Assembly (NCBI RefSeq): GCF_017571495.1
Contig: NZ_JAGETZ010000011.1
Location: 62,001-126,000, forward strand
Direction: 5' to 3'
Length of the DNA: 64,000 bases
From: Hymenobacter negativus
Lineage (GTDB): Bacteria; Bacteroidota; Bacteroidia; Cytophagales; Hymenobacteraceae
Position 1 is the stretch's first letter. Each line of letters opens with the position of its first letter. Position numbers and translations under genes: made by a program. This document shows positions 1 through 8,651 of this stretch, piece after piece. The notes below the pieces were generated by a model. That model had not been told where the DNA came from. It was given only the letters and a program-made list of their open reading frames with translations, and made no database searches.

Positions 1-1
1 G

Positions 2-748
2 CACAACAACCTGCGCACCCGCCTCATCAAGCTGCGGCTGGGTGTGAAGTCAAGCAGCTTCGACAAGCTGAACTGGCAGAAGTGGCTGCTGGTCAACTTC
101 AAAATCAATAGGCTGCCCGACGTGCACATCGTGCAGCGCTACCTGGCTGCCGCCGCGCCATTGGGCGTGAAAGACGACGGCCAGGGCCTCGATTATTTCA
201 TTCCCGCAGGCCAGGAAGTGGCCCTGAATACGCTGCCGCAAGCTTTTCAGCGTGGTTACGTGGCCGTGGCCATTGGCGCGCAGCACGCTACCAAGCGCCT
301 GCCATTGGAAAAGCTGGTGGAGCTGTGTCAGCACCTGGCCCCGCGACCCGTTATGCTGCTAGGTGGCCCGGAAGATGCCCCCGTGGCCGAGGCCATTATT
401 AGCGCGCTAGCACAAGCAGTCAATAAGTTACTCATTGAAAACGGCTGTGGGCGCTACTCACTGCATCAATCGGCTTCGTTGCTGCGCCAGTCCGCTTTTG
501 TGGTGAGCCACGACACCGGGCTGATGCACATCGCGGCGGCTTTCGGCAAGCAAATTTTCAGCGTGTGGGGCAACACCGTGCCGGAGTTTGGGATGTATCC
601 CTACCGGACGGAATTTAAAAAGCTGGAAGTGAACGGGCTGAGCTGCCGACCATGCTCCAAAATTGGCTACGCCAAATGCCCGCAAGGCCATTTCAAGTGC
701 ATGCGCGAGCAGGTGCTGGAATTAGATTATATGGGGGTACCGGACTAA
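2..748 (+). CDS. Glycosyltransferase family 9 (heptosyltransferase-like), 5' truncated by window
   Basis: The reading frame is open from base 2, so the true start lies before the window; the GTG at 44 is only an internal codon. The fragment covers the C-terminal part of a GT-B fold sugar transferase. It has a glycine-rich LLGGPED segment, then SHDTGLMHIAAAFGK, the donor-binding signature of the ADP-heptose:LPS heptosyltransferase family, then a Cys-rich tail (SCRPCSKIGYAKCP) common in Bacteroidota members. GT9 enzymes act at the cytoplasmic face of the inner membrane in LPS core or other surface glycan synthesis. The family call is firm; the substrate cannot be told from sequence. The gene ends with TAA and no terminator hairpin is obvious. 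Confidence 0.88.
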   Translation, partial: HNNLRTRLIKLRLGVKSSSFDKLNWQKWLLVNFKINRLPDVHIVQRYLAAAAPLGVKDDGQGLDYFIPAGQEVALNTLPQAFQRGYVAVAIGAQHATKRLPLEKLVELCQHLAPRPVMLLGGPEDAPVAEAIISALAQAVNKLLIENGCGRYSLHQSASLLRQSAFVVSHDTGLMHIAAAFGKQIFSVWGNTVPEFGMYPYRTEFKKLEVNGLSCRPCSKIGYAKCPQGHFKCMREQVLELDYMGVPD

Positions 749-952
749 CAGCTTATTATCCTCGCCCTCTGGGGCGTGCGCGTGCAGTTTGGTGCCATAA
801 GTGGCGTACTGCAGGAACCTTTGAGCCGCCCGCTGCCTCTCGTAAACCAGCTTTGGATTGATTGAGTGCTCCCATGGCGGCTTGCACTGGAAGCCAGTCG
901 TGAGCTACGCGCAGGGTCCTTTTCACCGCGCCATGTGCGCGCAGCAGCGTCC

Positions 953-1079
953 ACTTACTAGCTCGAGCTCAACCGCGTTGAAATCCTCTGGCCGCTCCTC
1001 AAGCGCTAGCTGGCTAACCCTACCCGATTACCATTCCCTCAGCGCTTTGTACCAAGAGTTGCAATATATACTCGGTTGA
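953..1079 (+). mobile_element. IS630-family transposase C-terminal relic (frameshifted)
   Basis: In the frame of base 953 the DNA reads T-Y-stop-LELNRVEILWPLLKR. This matches the ending of IS630/Tc1-type DDE transposases, where a PxYSPELNxIExLW motif carries the last catalytic Glu. After a +1 shift the next frame reads WLTLPDYHSLSALYQELQY and stops at 1077-1079, which resembles the remaining C-terminus of the same family. A TAG at 959-961 and the frameshift near 1007-1011 show that it is dead. The upstream half of the transposase is not recognisable. The assignment rests on motif memory, without alignment. Confidence 0.55.
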
Positions 1080-1156
1080 ATAGGTGATGTCTACGCAATT
1101 GATTGTGAATCAATATTTAATATTTTGTAAATCTGGCTGGTAACCTGTAGCTATGG

Positions 1157-1221
1157 GTGTGCTTGGATACAGCGGAACGGGCAAGCAGTGCCATCATAAG
1201 TGTGCTTGGATACAGTGGAAC
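1157..1221 (+). repeat. 22-bp direct repeat pair, 43-bp pitch
   Basis: The unit beginning GTGTGCTTGGATACAG occurs at 1157-1178 and again at 1200-1221 with one mismatch (C/T). The start-to-start distance is 43 bp, about four helical turns. It lies 96 bp before the start of the serine hydrolase gene. It could be a regulator site for that gene or debris of the mobile element just upstream. Confidence 0.6.
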
Positions 1222-1316
1222 AAGACTGGAAACGAGGGGCGAGATATTTATTGCTCCGCTTGCAACTGCTGCTGTAAGGCGCTTCATATCTTTCACTTAG
1301 CTGTTGTTTTACACCC

Positions 1317-3197
1317 ATGCACAGCCGCCTGAGTCTGCTTCTGTTAGTTTGGCTATTCAGTAATTTCCCTGCATCAGCCCAGCTACGTCACTCCTCCGTC
1401 AAACTGCCAACCCTACTTGCTGAAATCAAAAAGGTAATGCAGCAGGAACATATGCCGGGACTGATGCTGTCCGTTGTCGCCGGGGACTCAATTATATTTT
1501 CGGGTGGTCTGGGGGTTGCCAATGTGAAAACCGGGCAAAAAATAGATGGAAAAACGCTATTTCATTTGAATTCTATCACCAAGATGTTTATCGCCCTGGG
1601 CATCCTCAAACTGGTGGCGGAGCACAAGCTGCATCTGGAGGATAAGCTGAGTGACATTGCGCCAGAAGTGAAGTACCAAAACCCTTGGGAGAGCTCGCAT
1701 CCCGTGCGGGTGATACACCTGTTGGAGCACTCAACCGGATTTGACGACGTGCACCTGAACATGGTTTGCAATGCCACCTCCACCGATTTGACCGGGGTGG
1801 CGGCGGTTCAGTTTTATCAAACCTGTCTGGTAGCCAGGTGGCAACCCGGTCTGGCCAGTTCGTACGCTAGTCCTAACTACACCATTCTGGGGTACATCAT
1901 AGAGAAATCCACGCGCATGCCCTGGAGTCAGTACCTTCAACAGGCACTACTTGGCCCATTGGGCATGCGGTATTCTGATTTTGACCTGCGAATCAAAGGG
2001 GACCAGCGGTATGCCCGTGGGTACCGACTGGCAAATGGTGCGTACATCCCATTCCCGTTCTTTGTGCCGACCGGCAACGGGGCGCCCGGGGCGTTGCACT
2101 CCTGTGCCGATGACATGAGCTGTTATCTGCGCTTTTTTCTCAACAACTGGAAGATTGATGGCCAGCCGTGGGTCGATTCCTCCTACCTAACCACAATGGA
2201 GACCATCCATAGCACTGCGGCGGCCAAAGGCGGCCTGCAGATGGGATATGCTCTGGGCAACCTGACATTCTTCCATCATGCAAAAGCTGATTTCAGAGGG
2301 CATGCTGGCTTGGGCGATGGGTTTGCTTCGCTAATCAATTATGACCGTCGCCGCCGCGTTGGGTATGCCATTTCGAACAATAGTGGTCAAGGCATGTGGC
2401 GCGTATCCGAGCTGATTGAAGACTTTCTGACCCAAGAGCTGCCGCCGATTACTCCCGCAACAGCCCGCCAGGTACCACTGTCAATGCTGGAAGCTTATCA
2501 GGGGTACTACAAGCCGGTGAATGTTTGGAACGAGCAATGGGACTTCCTCCAACGCATTACTGGGGGCCTCCACGTTACCCAATACCAGGGCAAGCTTATT
2601 CTCAAGCCCCTGTTTGGACGGGCAGATACTGTCAGTTGGTTTGCAGAGGGATTATTTCGCCAAGCCAAGAAACACCACGCTTCGGTCGTGCTTGGAAAAT
2701 TGGAAGATGGCACTAGCTTTTTGCAGGCCCACAACACCCATCAGCTCTATAAAAAGACTGCCTATTGGCCGGTGTTGCTCCAGCAGCTCGGCCTGGGCTT
2801 ATCGGTACTGGCAATGGGACTATCCTTACTATGGGCATTGGTCTGGTCGCTTTTAGCGGTGTTTAACAGCGCAATACGGCAGCGGTTGCTCGTCGGCTTA
2901 CTGCCTGGGCTGGCGGTTTGCAGCGGCCTCATGGCGCTTCGGGTTATGACGATTACAGACTCTGAAAACAAAATTGCTTTCAATTCCATCAACCCGACTT
3001 CGCTGGCGATATTCTTTGCTTCGTTATTCTTTGGCGTATTCGCCATGGCAGGCGTTATGCTGCTGGTCCGGCAGTGGTCCCAGTTGAGCCCGGCCTGGGC
3101 CAGGGGCGTGATGGCTTTTAATGCGTTGTTTCTGAATTGCCTGGTTGTTTTGCTGTGGGCGCACGGCTGGGTTGGGCTTCGGACCTGGGCACTGTAA
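1317..3197 (+). CDS. Serine hydrolase, class C beta-lactamase fold, with C-terminal membrane domain
   Basis: A 626-residue protein with an N-terminal signal peptide ending near Ala21-Gln22. The beta-lactamase/DD-peptidase domain shows the SxxK nucleophile motif S86-I-T-K89 (in LNSITKMF), a Tyr-containing second motif around Y183 (YASPNYTILGY) and H329-A-G as the third motif. About four hydrophobic segments follow residue ~480, so the catalytic domain is probably anchored in the membrane facing the periplasm. Such proteins include peptidases, esterases and regulators; few are true beta-lactamases. The ATG at 1317 gives the full signal peptide. It stands alone, with no operon partner. Confidence 0.85.
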   Translation: MHSRLSLLLLVWLFSNFPASAQLRHSSVKLPTLLAEIKKVMQQEHMPGLMLSVVAGDSIIFSGGLGVANVKTGQKIDGKTLFHLNSITKMFIALGILKLVAEHKLHLEDKLSDIAPEVKYQNPWESSHPVRVIHLLEHSTGFDDVHLNMVCNATSTDLTGVAAVQFYQTCLVARWQPGLASSYASPNYTILGYIIEKSTRMPWSQYLQQALLGPLGMRYSDFDLRIKGDQRYARGYRLANGAYIPFPFFVPTGNGAPGALHSCADDMSCYLRFFLNNWKIDGQPWVDSSYLTTMETIHSTAAAKGGLQMGYALGNLTFFHHAKADFRGHAGLGDGFASLINYDRRRRVGYAISNNSGQGMWRVSELIEDFLTQELPPITPATARQVPLSMLEAYQGYYKPVNVWNEQWDFLQRITGGLHVTQYQGKLILKPLFGRADTVSWFAEGLFRQAKKHHASVVLGKLEDGTSFLQAHNTHQLYKKTAYWPVLLQQLGLGLSVLAMGLSLLWALVWSLLAVFNSAIRQRLLVGLLPGLAVCSGLMALRVMTITDSENKIAFNSINPTSLAIFFASLFFGVFAMAGVMLLVRQWSQLSPAWARGVMAFNALFLNCLVVLLWAHGWVGLRTWAL

Positions 3198-3346
3198 ATC
3201 CACCAAGCAGAGGGCTGGAATTAAGGCTAGCTGATAGATTTGCGTTGACCATTGCGCCGTTGAAACCATGAAAAAGTGGTAACAAGCTTTTTTTGCCTTT
3301 CGCGACTACTCGTCGATTATTCCCCGGCCGTTCTTACTTTCAACCC

Positions 3347-3613
3347 ATGTCCGAACCTTGCCAACACCTCCGCGCCCTCACCGACCTCAAAACCGCTCCT
3401 CAGCACATTTGCCCCGAATGCACCGCGCTCGGCGATACGTGGGTGCACCTGCGCGTCTGCCAGGATTGCGGTCATGTGGGCTGCTGCGACCAGTCTAAGA
3501 ACAAGCACGCCACCAAGCACTTCCACGCCACGCAGCACTCCGTCATCTCCTCCGCAGAGCGCGGTGAGCGGTGGCTCTGGTGCTACGTGCACGAGGAAAT
3601 GGCAGAGTATTAA
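3347..3613 (+). CDS. UBP-type zinc finger protein
   Basis: An 88-residue Cys/His-rich protein. Visible pairs are CQHL near the start, CPEC, CQDCGHVGCCD and later H/C residues (KHATKHFHATQHS, WCYVHEE). This is the pattern of the ZnF-UBP domain (zf-UBP, PF02148), which in eukaryotes binds the ubiquitin C-terminus and in bacteria occurs as a small stand-alone protein of unknown role. The ATG at 3347 starts directly before the domain; a longer upstream frame adds only an unrelated tail. It is convergent with serS, with a shared bidirectional terminator between. Confidence 0.85.
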   Translation: MSEPCQHLRALTDLKTAPQHICPECTALGDTWVHLRVCQDCGHVGCCDQSKNKHATKHFHATQHSVISSAERGERWLWCYVHEEMAEY

Positions 3614-3628
3614 GTTCACTTGCCTAGC

Positions 3629-3782
3629 ATTGCGAGCATAGCAAAGCAATCCGTCCTCTCATGGGACCAACCTTTTATAATAACACAAAGCCCCGACTCT
3701 AGGGAGAGCCGGGGCTTTGTTACAGTAAGTTAAGATGTAAGATGGTTGCTATGAAGATGGATTGCTTCGGTGCGCTCGCAAT
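3629..3782. repeat. Inverted pair of a 24-bp palindromic-type repeat flanking a terminator
   Basis: The segment 3629-3652 (ATTGCGAGCATAGC...) is nearly the reverse complement of 3759-3782 (...GTGCGCTCGCAAT). The two arms flank the hairpin terminator at 3685-3720, so the whole block can fold into a large stem-loop. It looks like a dispersed intergenic element rather than part of either gene. Confidence 0.7.
3685..3720. terminator. Bidirectional intrinsic terminator between zinc-finger gene and serS
   Basis: A 16-bp stem with one A-C mismatch (ACAAAGCCCCG... / ...CGGGGCTTTGT) around the loop AGGG. The A/T runs on both sides allow it to serve both convergent genes. Confidence 0.8.
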
Positions 3783-3790
3783 GACAGGCG

Positions 3791-5062
3791 TTACCCAATC
3801 TTGCTGAATCCGCAGTAGCTGTGCAGCACCTCCGGCAGCTCGATGCCATCGGCTGTCTGGTTGTTTTCCAGCAGGGCGGCCACGATGCGTGGTAATGCCA
3901 GGGCCGAGCCGTTGAGCGTGTGCAGGAGTTGGGTTTTGCCTTCTACTTTATAGCGGCACTTGAGGCGGTTGGCTTGGTAGGTTTCGAAGTTCGAGGCCGA
4001 GCTCACTTCCAGCCAGCGGCCCTGAGCGGCGCTCCATACTTCGAGGTCGTAGGTGAGGGCGCTGGTGAAGCCCATGTCGCCGCCGCAGAGGCGCAGCACG
4101 CGGTAGGGGAGGCCCAGCTTTTGAAGCAGGTTTTCGATGTGGGCCACCATGGTGTCGAGGGCGGCGTAGCTGTGTTCCGGTTCCGTGATTTGCACGATTT
4201 CCACCTTGTCGAACTGGTGCAAACGGTTGAGGCCGCGCACGTCGGCGCCCCAGGAGCCAGCCTCGCGGCGGAAGCAGGGGGTATGGCCGGTGATGCGGAT
4301 GGGCAGTTTGTCCGTTGGAATAATCTCGTCGCGGTAGATGTTAGTCAGCGGCACTTCGGCCGTGGGGATGAGGTACAAGTCATCCTTGGCATCGTGGTAC
4401 ATCTGGCCTTCCTTGTCGGGCAGCTGGCCGGTGCCGTAGCCGCTGGCCTCGTTCACCAGAATGGGCGGCTGCATTTCGGTGTAGCCGGCCGCCCGGGCCT
4501 CATCAAGGAAAAAGTTGATAAGCGCCCGCTGGAGCCGGGCGCCTTGGCCTTTATACACCGGAAAGCCCGCACCGGTGATTTTATTGCCCAGCTCGAAGTC
4601 AATGATGTCGTACTTCTTAATCAGGTCCCAGTGCGGCTGCGCATTGGCGCCCAACTCGGGCTTGGCGCCGTGTTCGCGCACCACTTCGTTGTCGGCGGCC
4701 GAGCGGCCTTCGGGCACGCTGGCGTGGGGCAGGTTGGGCAGCTTGTAGAGCAACTGCTTTTGGCCTTCTTCCACCTGGGCCAGCTCGGCGGCGGCGGCCT
4801 GGGTGTGCTGCTTCAGCTCAGCGGTGCGGAGCTTCAGGGTTTCGGCGCCGGCTTTATCACCGGATTTCATCAGGGCGCCGATTTGGCGGGCCAGTTCGTT
4901 GGCTTCGGCTTGGGAGGCGTCGTGGCTGGTTTGGAGGGCGCGGCGGCGCTGGTCGAGGTCGAGGATGGCGGCCACGTCGGCTTCGGCGGTGGCGTAGCGT
5001 TTTTTGGCGAGGCCGGCCAGCACAAGGTCGGTCTGGTCGCGGAGAACGGAAAGTTGCAGCAT
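3791..5062 (-). CDS. serS: Seryl-tRNA synthetase
   Basis: A 423-residue protein, normal length for SerRS. It charges tRNA-Ser (and tRNA-Sec where present) in the cytoplasm. The N-terminal part (~30-110) is the Glu/Ala/Lys-rich antiparallel coiled-coil arm that contacts tRNA. The class II catalytic core follows, with motif 2 (TPCFRREAGSWGADVRGL) and motif 3 near the C-terminus (LNGSALALPRIVAALLENNQ). The ATG at 5062 (MLQLSVLRDQ) matches the family N-terminus; a frame 29 codons longer has no conserved residues. It is divergent from rho across a 445-bp gap. A GACCTTTG box lies about 20 nt upstream on the minus strand. Confidence 0.97.
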   Translation of the reverse strand: MLQLSVLRDQTDLVLAGLAKKRYATAEADVAAILDLDQRRRALQTSHDASQAEANELARQIGALMKSGDKAGAETLKLRTAELKQHTQAAAAELAQVEEGQKQLLYKLPNLPHASVPEGRSAADNEVVREHGAKPELGANAQPHWDLIKKYDIIDFELGNKITGAGFPVYKGQGARLQRALINFFLDEARAAGYTEMQPPILVNEASGYGTGQLPDKEGQMYHDAKDDLYLIPTAEVPLTNIYRDEIIPTDKLPIRITGHTPCFRREAGSWGADVRGLNRLHQFDKVEIVQITEPEHSYAALDTMVAHIENLLQKLGLPYRVLRLCGGDMGFTSALTYDLEVWSAAQGRWLEVSSASNFETYQANRLKCRYKVEGKTQLLHTLNGSALALPRIVAALLENNQTADGIELPEVLHSYCGFSKIG

Positions 5063-5507
5063 AGAGCAGGTTGGGGGATGCCGGGCAAAGGTCGTAAGTA
5101 AAAACGACCGGCACCACAAGCGGCCGAAATGGCTTTCTGTGGCCGGCACGCAACTTAATTACAGCCCTGCGGTGTTTAAACCTCAACTAGCCTGTATCCG
5201 ATTTGGCAGTTTGTTCGTAATGCGCTAACATTGCGCTAGCAACCGGCCGCCGTGGCTGGGTCAGCGGGTCGTAGTGCCCGCCTCCGGCCCGTCTTTGCTG
5301 ATTCTCCAGCGGCCCCATTCTGCACCTCATTTTCCTGATTGTTCATTACGCGCCGCGTTGCTATTGCTGATAGCCCGCGCCTTCTGCGAATGTTATTCCT
5401 GCGGCCTTGCCGCCCTCTTCCCATAGCTGGCTTTTCGAACCCCTTCCGGGCCAGTATGGGCATTTAGCCTCACGCATCCCGCCAGATATTTCCCACTAAC
5501 TCCCTCT
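5063..5507. other. Divergent serS-rho intergenic region
   Basis: A 445-bp gap between two divergent housekeeping genes. The serS side carries a promoter-like GACCTTTG on the minus strand at about 5083-5090. I find no clear TAnnTTTG, hairpin or gene on the rho side. Given the length, a long rho leader (rho is often autoregulated) is possible but not shown by the sequence. Confidence 0.4.
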
Positions 5508-7748
5508 ATGCACACCCTCAACGAGTTGAAGGACCGGCTGCTGTCCGACCTCAAAGAAATTGCCGAGCAACTGAACGTCGGCAACTTTAAACGGCTCAGC
5601 AAGCAGGATTTGATTTACAAAATCCTCGACCAGCAGGCCCTCAACCCCGGCCCGACCGAGCCCGCTGCACCCGCCCCAGCTCCCACTGCCGCCGCACCCG
5701 CAGCCCCAGCTGCTCCCGCCGCAAAACCAGCGGCCGCCCCGCGCACTCCCAAAGCTGCTACTCGACGCCCGGCCCCCAGCACGGCCGAGCAGCCATTCTC
5801 CGACGTAGCACCGCCCGCCAAGCCGCAGAACAGCCGCCCGCCCCGCGAGCCGCGCCGCGAAGCCGTTGTGGCCGTAGCTACTCCACCGGCCGCCGCCACA
5901 GCCACGGCCCCAGCTCCCACCGATACCGTTGAGATTCTCGACCCACTCGAAGGCCTCGCTTTGGTGCCAGCCAGTGAAGCCAGCGGTGCGGTCCTGGCCG
6001 ATGCTCCTGCCGCTGAGGCAGTGCCCGCTACAGATGGTGCCAATCCAGAAGCTGCTGCTCCTGCAACTGAAACGCCTGCTGCCGATACTAGCAACACTAC
6101 CCGCCCCGAGCGGCCACGCCGTGAGCGTGTGGACCGGGCCGGCCGCCCCATCACCGAGGAGCGCGCTGCGGAAATGGCTGCCCAAAAAGCTGCCGAAGCT
6201 GCCGCTGCCGCCGAAGCTGCGGCCAAACCCGCTGAAAACGGCACCGATAATCGTGAGGGCAGCCGCGACAACCGCCGCGAATTTGGCGGAAATGGGTTTG
6301 CCGACCGCCGCGAAAACCGGGCCGACCGTTTCGAGCGCGACAACCGGGAAGTACGGGACAACCGCGACCAGCGCCCCGCCCGCGACAACCAGCAGCCGCG
6401 CAACGACCAGCCCCGCGAAAACCGCAACGACCAGCCCCGCGATGGCCAGCCCCGTGATAACAACAACCGCAACCTGACCCGCGAGGAGCGCTACGCCCTG
6501 CGCGACCAGCAGCGCCAACAGCGCCAGCAAAACCCTGACGGTACGCCTCGTCCCGAGCAGGCCCAGGGCCAGAACCAAGGACAAAACCAAAATCAAAACC
6601 AGCAACAGCAGCGCCCCCCGCGTCAGGACTTGGATTTGGTGGTGCCCGGTGGTGGCACGTTTGAGCTGATGCCCGACGGTGGCTACGGCTTCCTGCGCTC
6701 GCCATACTACAATTACCTATCCTCGCCCGACGACATTTATGTGTCGCCGCAGCAGGTGAAGCAATTTGCCATGAAGCCCGGCGACACGGTGGTGTGCACC
6801 ATCCGGCCGCCGCGCGAGGGCGAGAAATACTTCGCCTTGGTAGGCGTGGAGAGCATGAATGGCCGCACCATTGAGGAAGTCCGCGACCGGGTACCTTTTA
6901 GCCACCTCACCCCACTTTTCGCCGATTCCAAATTCAAGCTGAGCACCAAGCCTTCGCAAATCAGCACCCGCGTGCTTGATTTGTTTGCGCCCATCGGCAA
7001 GGGCCAGCGTGGCCTGATTGTGGCCCAGCCCAAGACTGGTAAGACTGTTCTGCTCCAGGAGGTAGCCAATTCCATCGCCGAAAACCACCCCGAGGTGTAC
7101 CTCATGGTGCTGCTCATCGACGAGCGCCCCGAGGAAGTGACCGACATGGCCCGCACCGTGAAAGCCGAAGTGCTCAGCTCAACCTTCGACGAAACCGCCG
7201 ACCGCCACGTGAAAATCGCCGAAATGGCCCTCGACAAAGCCCGGCGCCTGGTCGAGTGTGGCCACGATGTGGTGATTCTGCTTGACTCCATCACCCGCTT
7301 GGCCCGGGCCTACAACACGGTGCAACCCAGCTCATCGCGCATCCTATCGGGTGGTATCGATGCGGGCGCGCTGCAAAAGCCTAAGCGCTTCTTCGGTGCA
7401 GCCCGCAACGTGGAGGGCGGCGGCTCGCTCACCATCATCGCCACGGCCCTGATTGAAACCGGCTCGAAGATGGACGAAGTAATTTTCGAAGAATTCAAAG
7501 GCACCGGCAACATGGAACTGCAGTTGGACCGCAAGCTGGCCAACAAGCGCGTGTTCCCGGCCATCGACATCCCGGCTTCCGGTACCCGCCGCGAAGACCT
7601 GCTAATGAGCAAGGACGAACTGAACCGCGTGTGGGTACTCCGCAAATTCATGTCGGACATGACCGCCACCGAAGCCATGGAGTTTCTCAAGGACCGCATC
7701 AAAGGCACCAAGGACAACGAAGAATTCCTGCTGGCCATGAACGGCTAA
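5508..7748 (+). CDS. rho: Transcription termination factor Rho with large disordered insert
   Basis: A 746-residue Rho; typical Rho is about 420. Residues 1-47 form the N-terminal helix bundle (MHTLNELKDRLLSDLKEIAE). Residues ~48-370 are a low-complexity insert, first Ala/Pro-rich, then Arg/Asn/Asp/Gln-rich with many RDN/DNR steps. From ~374 comes the cold-shock RNA-binding domain (GGYGFLRS...YNYLSSPDDIYVS). The RecA-type ATPase follows, with Walker A P508-K-T-G-K-T, Walker B VVILLDSITRLARAY, and the Q- and R-loop segments. Rho is a hexameric RNA helicase that ends untranslated transcripts. In Bacteroides a comparable disordered region drives Rho condensation; that function is inferred here. 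A strong terminator follows. Confidence 0.96.
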   Translation: MHTLNELKDRLLSDLKEIAEQLNVGNFKRLSKQDLIYKILDQQALNPGPTEPAAPAPAPTAAAPAAPAAPAAKPAAAPRTPKAATRRPAPSTAEQPFSDVAPPAKPQNSRPPREPRREAVVAVATPPAAATATAPAPTDTVEILDPLEGLALVPASEASGAVLADAPAAEAVPATDGANPEAAAPATETPAADTSNTTRPERPRRERVDRAGRPITEERAAEMAAQKAAEAAAAAEAAAKPAENGTDNREGSRDNRREFGGNGFADRRENRADRFERDNREVRDNRDQRPARDNQQPRNDQPRENRNDQPRDGQPRDNNNRNLTREERYALRDQQRQQRQQNPDGTPRPEQAQGQNQGQNQNQNQQQQRPPRQDLDLVVPGGGTFELMPDGGYGFLRSPYYNYLSSPDDIYVSPQQVKQFAMKPGDTVVCTIRPPREGEKYFALVGVESMNGRTIEEVRDRVPFSHLTPLFADSKFKLSTKPSQISTRVLDLFAPIGKGQRGLIVAQPKTGKTVLLQEVANSIAENHPEVYLMVLLIDERPEEVTDMARTVKAEVLSSTFDETADRHVKIAEMALDKARRLVECGHDVVILLDSITRLARAYNTVQPSSSRILSGGIDAGALQKPKRFFGAARNVEGGGSLTIIATALIETGSKMDEVIFEEFKGTGNMELQLDRKLANKRVFPAIDIPASGTRREDLLMSKDELNRVWVLRKFMSDMTATEAMEFLKDRIKGTKDNEEFLLAMNG

Positions 7749-7763
7749 GCGTTATAATAGAAA

Positions 7764-7802
7764 CGAAAAAGGCCCGCTGCAGCATTGCAGCGGGCCTTTT
7801 TT
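7764..7802 (+). terminator. Intrinsic terminator of rho
   Basis: A GC-rich stem (AAAGGCCCGCTGC / GCAGCGGGCCTTT) with a 6-nt loop followed by a T run, starting about 16 nt after the rho stop codon. Confidence 0.9.
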
Positions 7803-7967
7803 ATATAATACAACTACCTCAGAATAGCAATCGGATAACCTAGCACTGAGCAAACCAGTGGACTGGCAGATTAATTCATGCCCAGCCAAAAAAGTAGGCC
7901 CAATGGAAACAACAGTGCCTCCATCGCTGTCAGAGCTACTTTTACAACCAGCTTCCTATCAGAATTT

Positions 7968-8633
7968 ATGACGCCCACGCCCGCCGCCAACCTGCCCGAA
8001 CTGCTCTACATCCAAGACCCACTCTGCGGCTGGAGCTATGGCATGAGTCCGGTTATCAACCGTATTCAGCAGGAGTTTGCAGGGCGGGTTGAGGTATCAG
8101 TATTGTGCGGTGGCATGGTGAAGGGCGAGGACGTAGAGCCAATTTCCGATACTTGGGAATACCTGGTACAGTCGTTGGCCGAAGTTGAAAAAGTAACTGG
8201 TGTGCAGTTCGGCGAGGCTTTTACTGCCCTGGGCGAGGCCGGCGAATACCGCTACGATTCTGAGCCACCCAGCCGGGCTATTGCCACTTTTCGCCAGATA
8301 ACCCAAGACCCGGCGCGTGCCGTAGCCTTCGCCCACGCCGTGCAAGCAGCGCTGTTTCGTGATGGCCACGACCTGAACGACCCAACGACCTACAATGCAC
8401 TGCTCGCCCCATTTGGGGTGGATGTGGTTGATTTCCAGCAGCGCTTTGCCACCCCTGAAACGGCACGGGCAACGCAACAGGAGTTTGCCGCCGTGGCCCG
8501 TATTGGCGTAGAGGGCTTCCCCACGACCATAGTGCGAATTGGCGAACAGGGCTACGTATTGGCGCGGGGCTACCAGGCCTATGAGCAACTGCGGACAGGG
8601 TTGGAGCAACTGCTGGAGCAGGAGGGCGCCTAA
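7968..8633 (+). CDS. DsbA-family thioredoxin-fold protein with CxxS active site
   Basis: A 221-residue cytoplasmic-type protein of the FrnE/DsbA-like family (COG3531, predicted disulfide isomerase): YIQDPLCGWSYGMSPVI at the start, an inserted helical domain, then a cis-Pro loop GVEGFPTTIV and a YVLARGYQ tail. Family members usually carry CxWC; here the motif is C20-G-W-S23, so the resolving Cys is Ser (AGC at 8034-8036, one base from TGC). A monothiol site fits isomerase or glutathione-linked chemistry better than oxidase chemistry. The ATG at 7968 is chosen because the domain begins directly after it; a frame 30 codons longer lacks homology. No signal peptide is seen. Confidence 0.85.
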   Translation: MTPTPAANLPELLYIQDPLCGWSYGMSPVINRIQQEFAGRVEVSVLCGGMVKGEDVEPISDTWEYLVQSLAEVEKVTGVQFGEAFTALGEAGEYRYDSEPPSRAIATFRQITQDPARAVAFAHAVQAALFRDGHDLNDPTTYNALLAPFGVDVVDFQQRFATPETARATQQEFAAVARIGVEGFPTTIVRIGEQGYVLARGYQAYEQLRTGLEQLLEQEGA

Positions 8634-8651
8634 AACCGCAGACAGGCAGTT

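Larger units (their letters stand above)
749..1316. other. 568-bp intergenic region with transposase relic and a direct repeat
   Basis: No intact gene is supported here. The region holds a decayed IS630-type transposase tail (953-1079) and, further right, a 22-bp direct repeat (1157-1178 and 1200-1221). The short open frames across 650-1080 have no RBS context and conflict with the frameshifted transposase reading. Confidence 0.6.

Noticed and set aside
858..1079. 73-codon plus-strand gene
   Set aside because: Its last third matches the transposase tail only after a frameshift; the first part is noise. Treated as an IS630 relic.
3920..5101. 393-codon frame antisense to serS, and similar long antisense frames at 5496-6605 and 33157-34224
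   Set aside because: All lie fully opposite well-supported genes (serS, rho, panB) and show the same low-quality composition.
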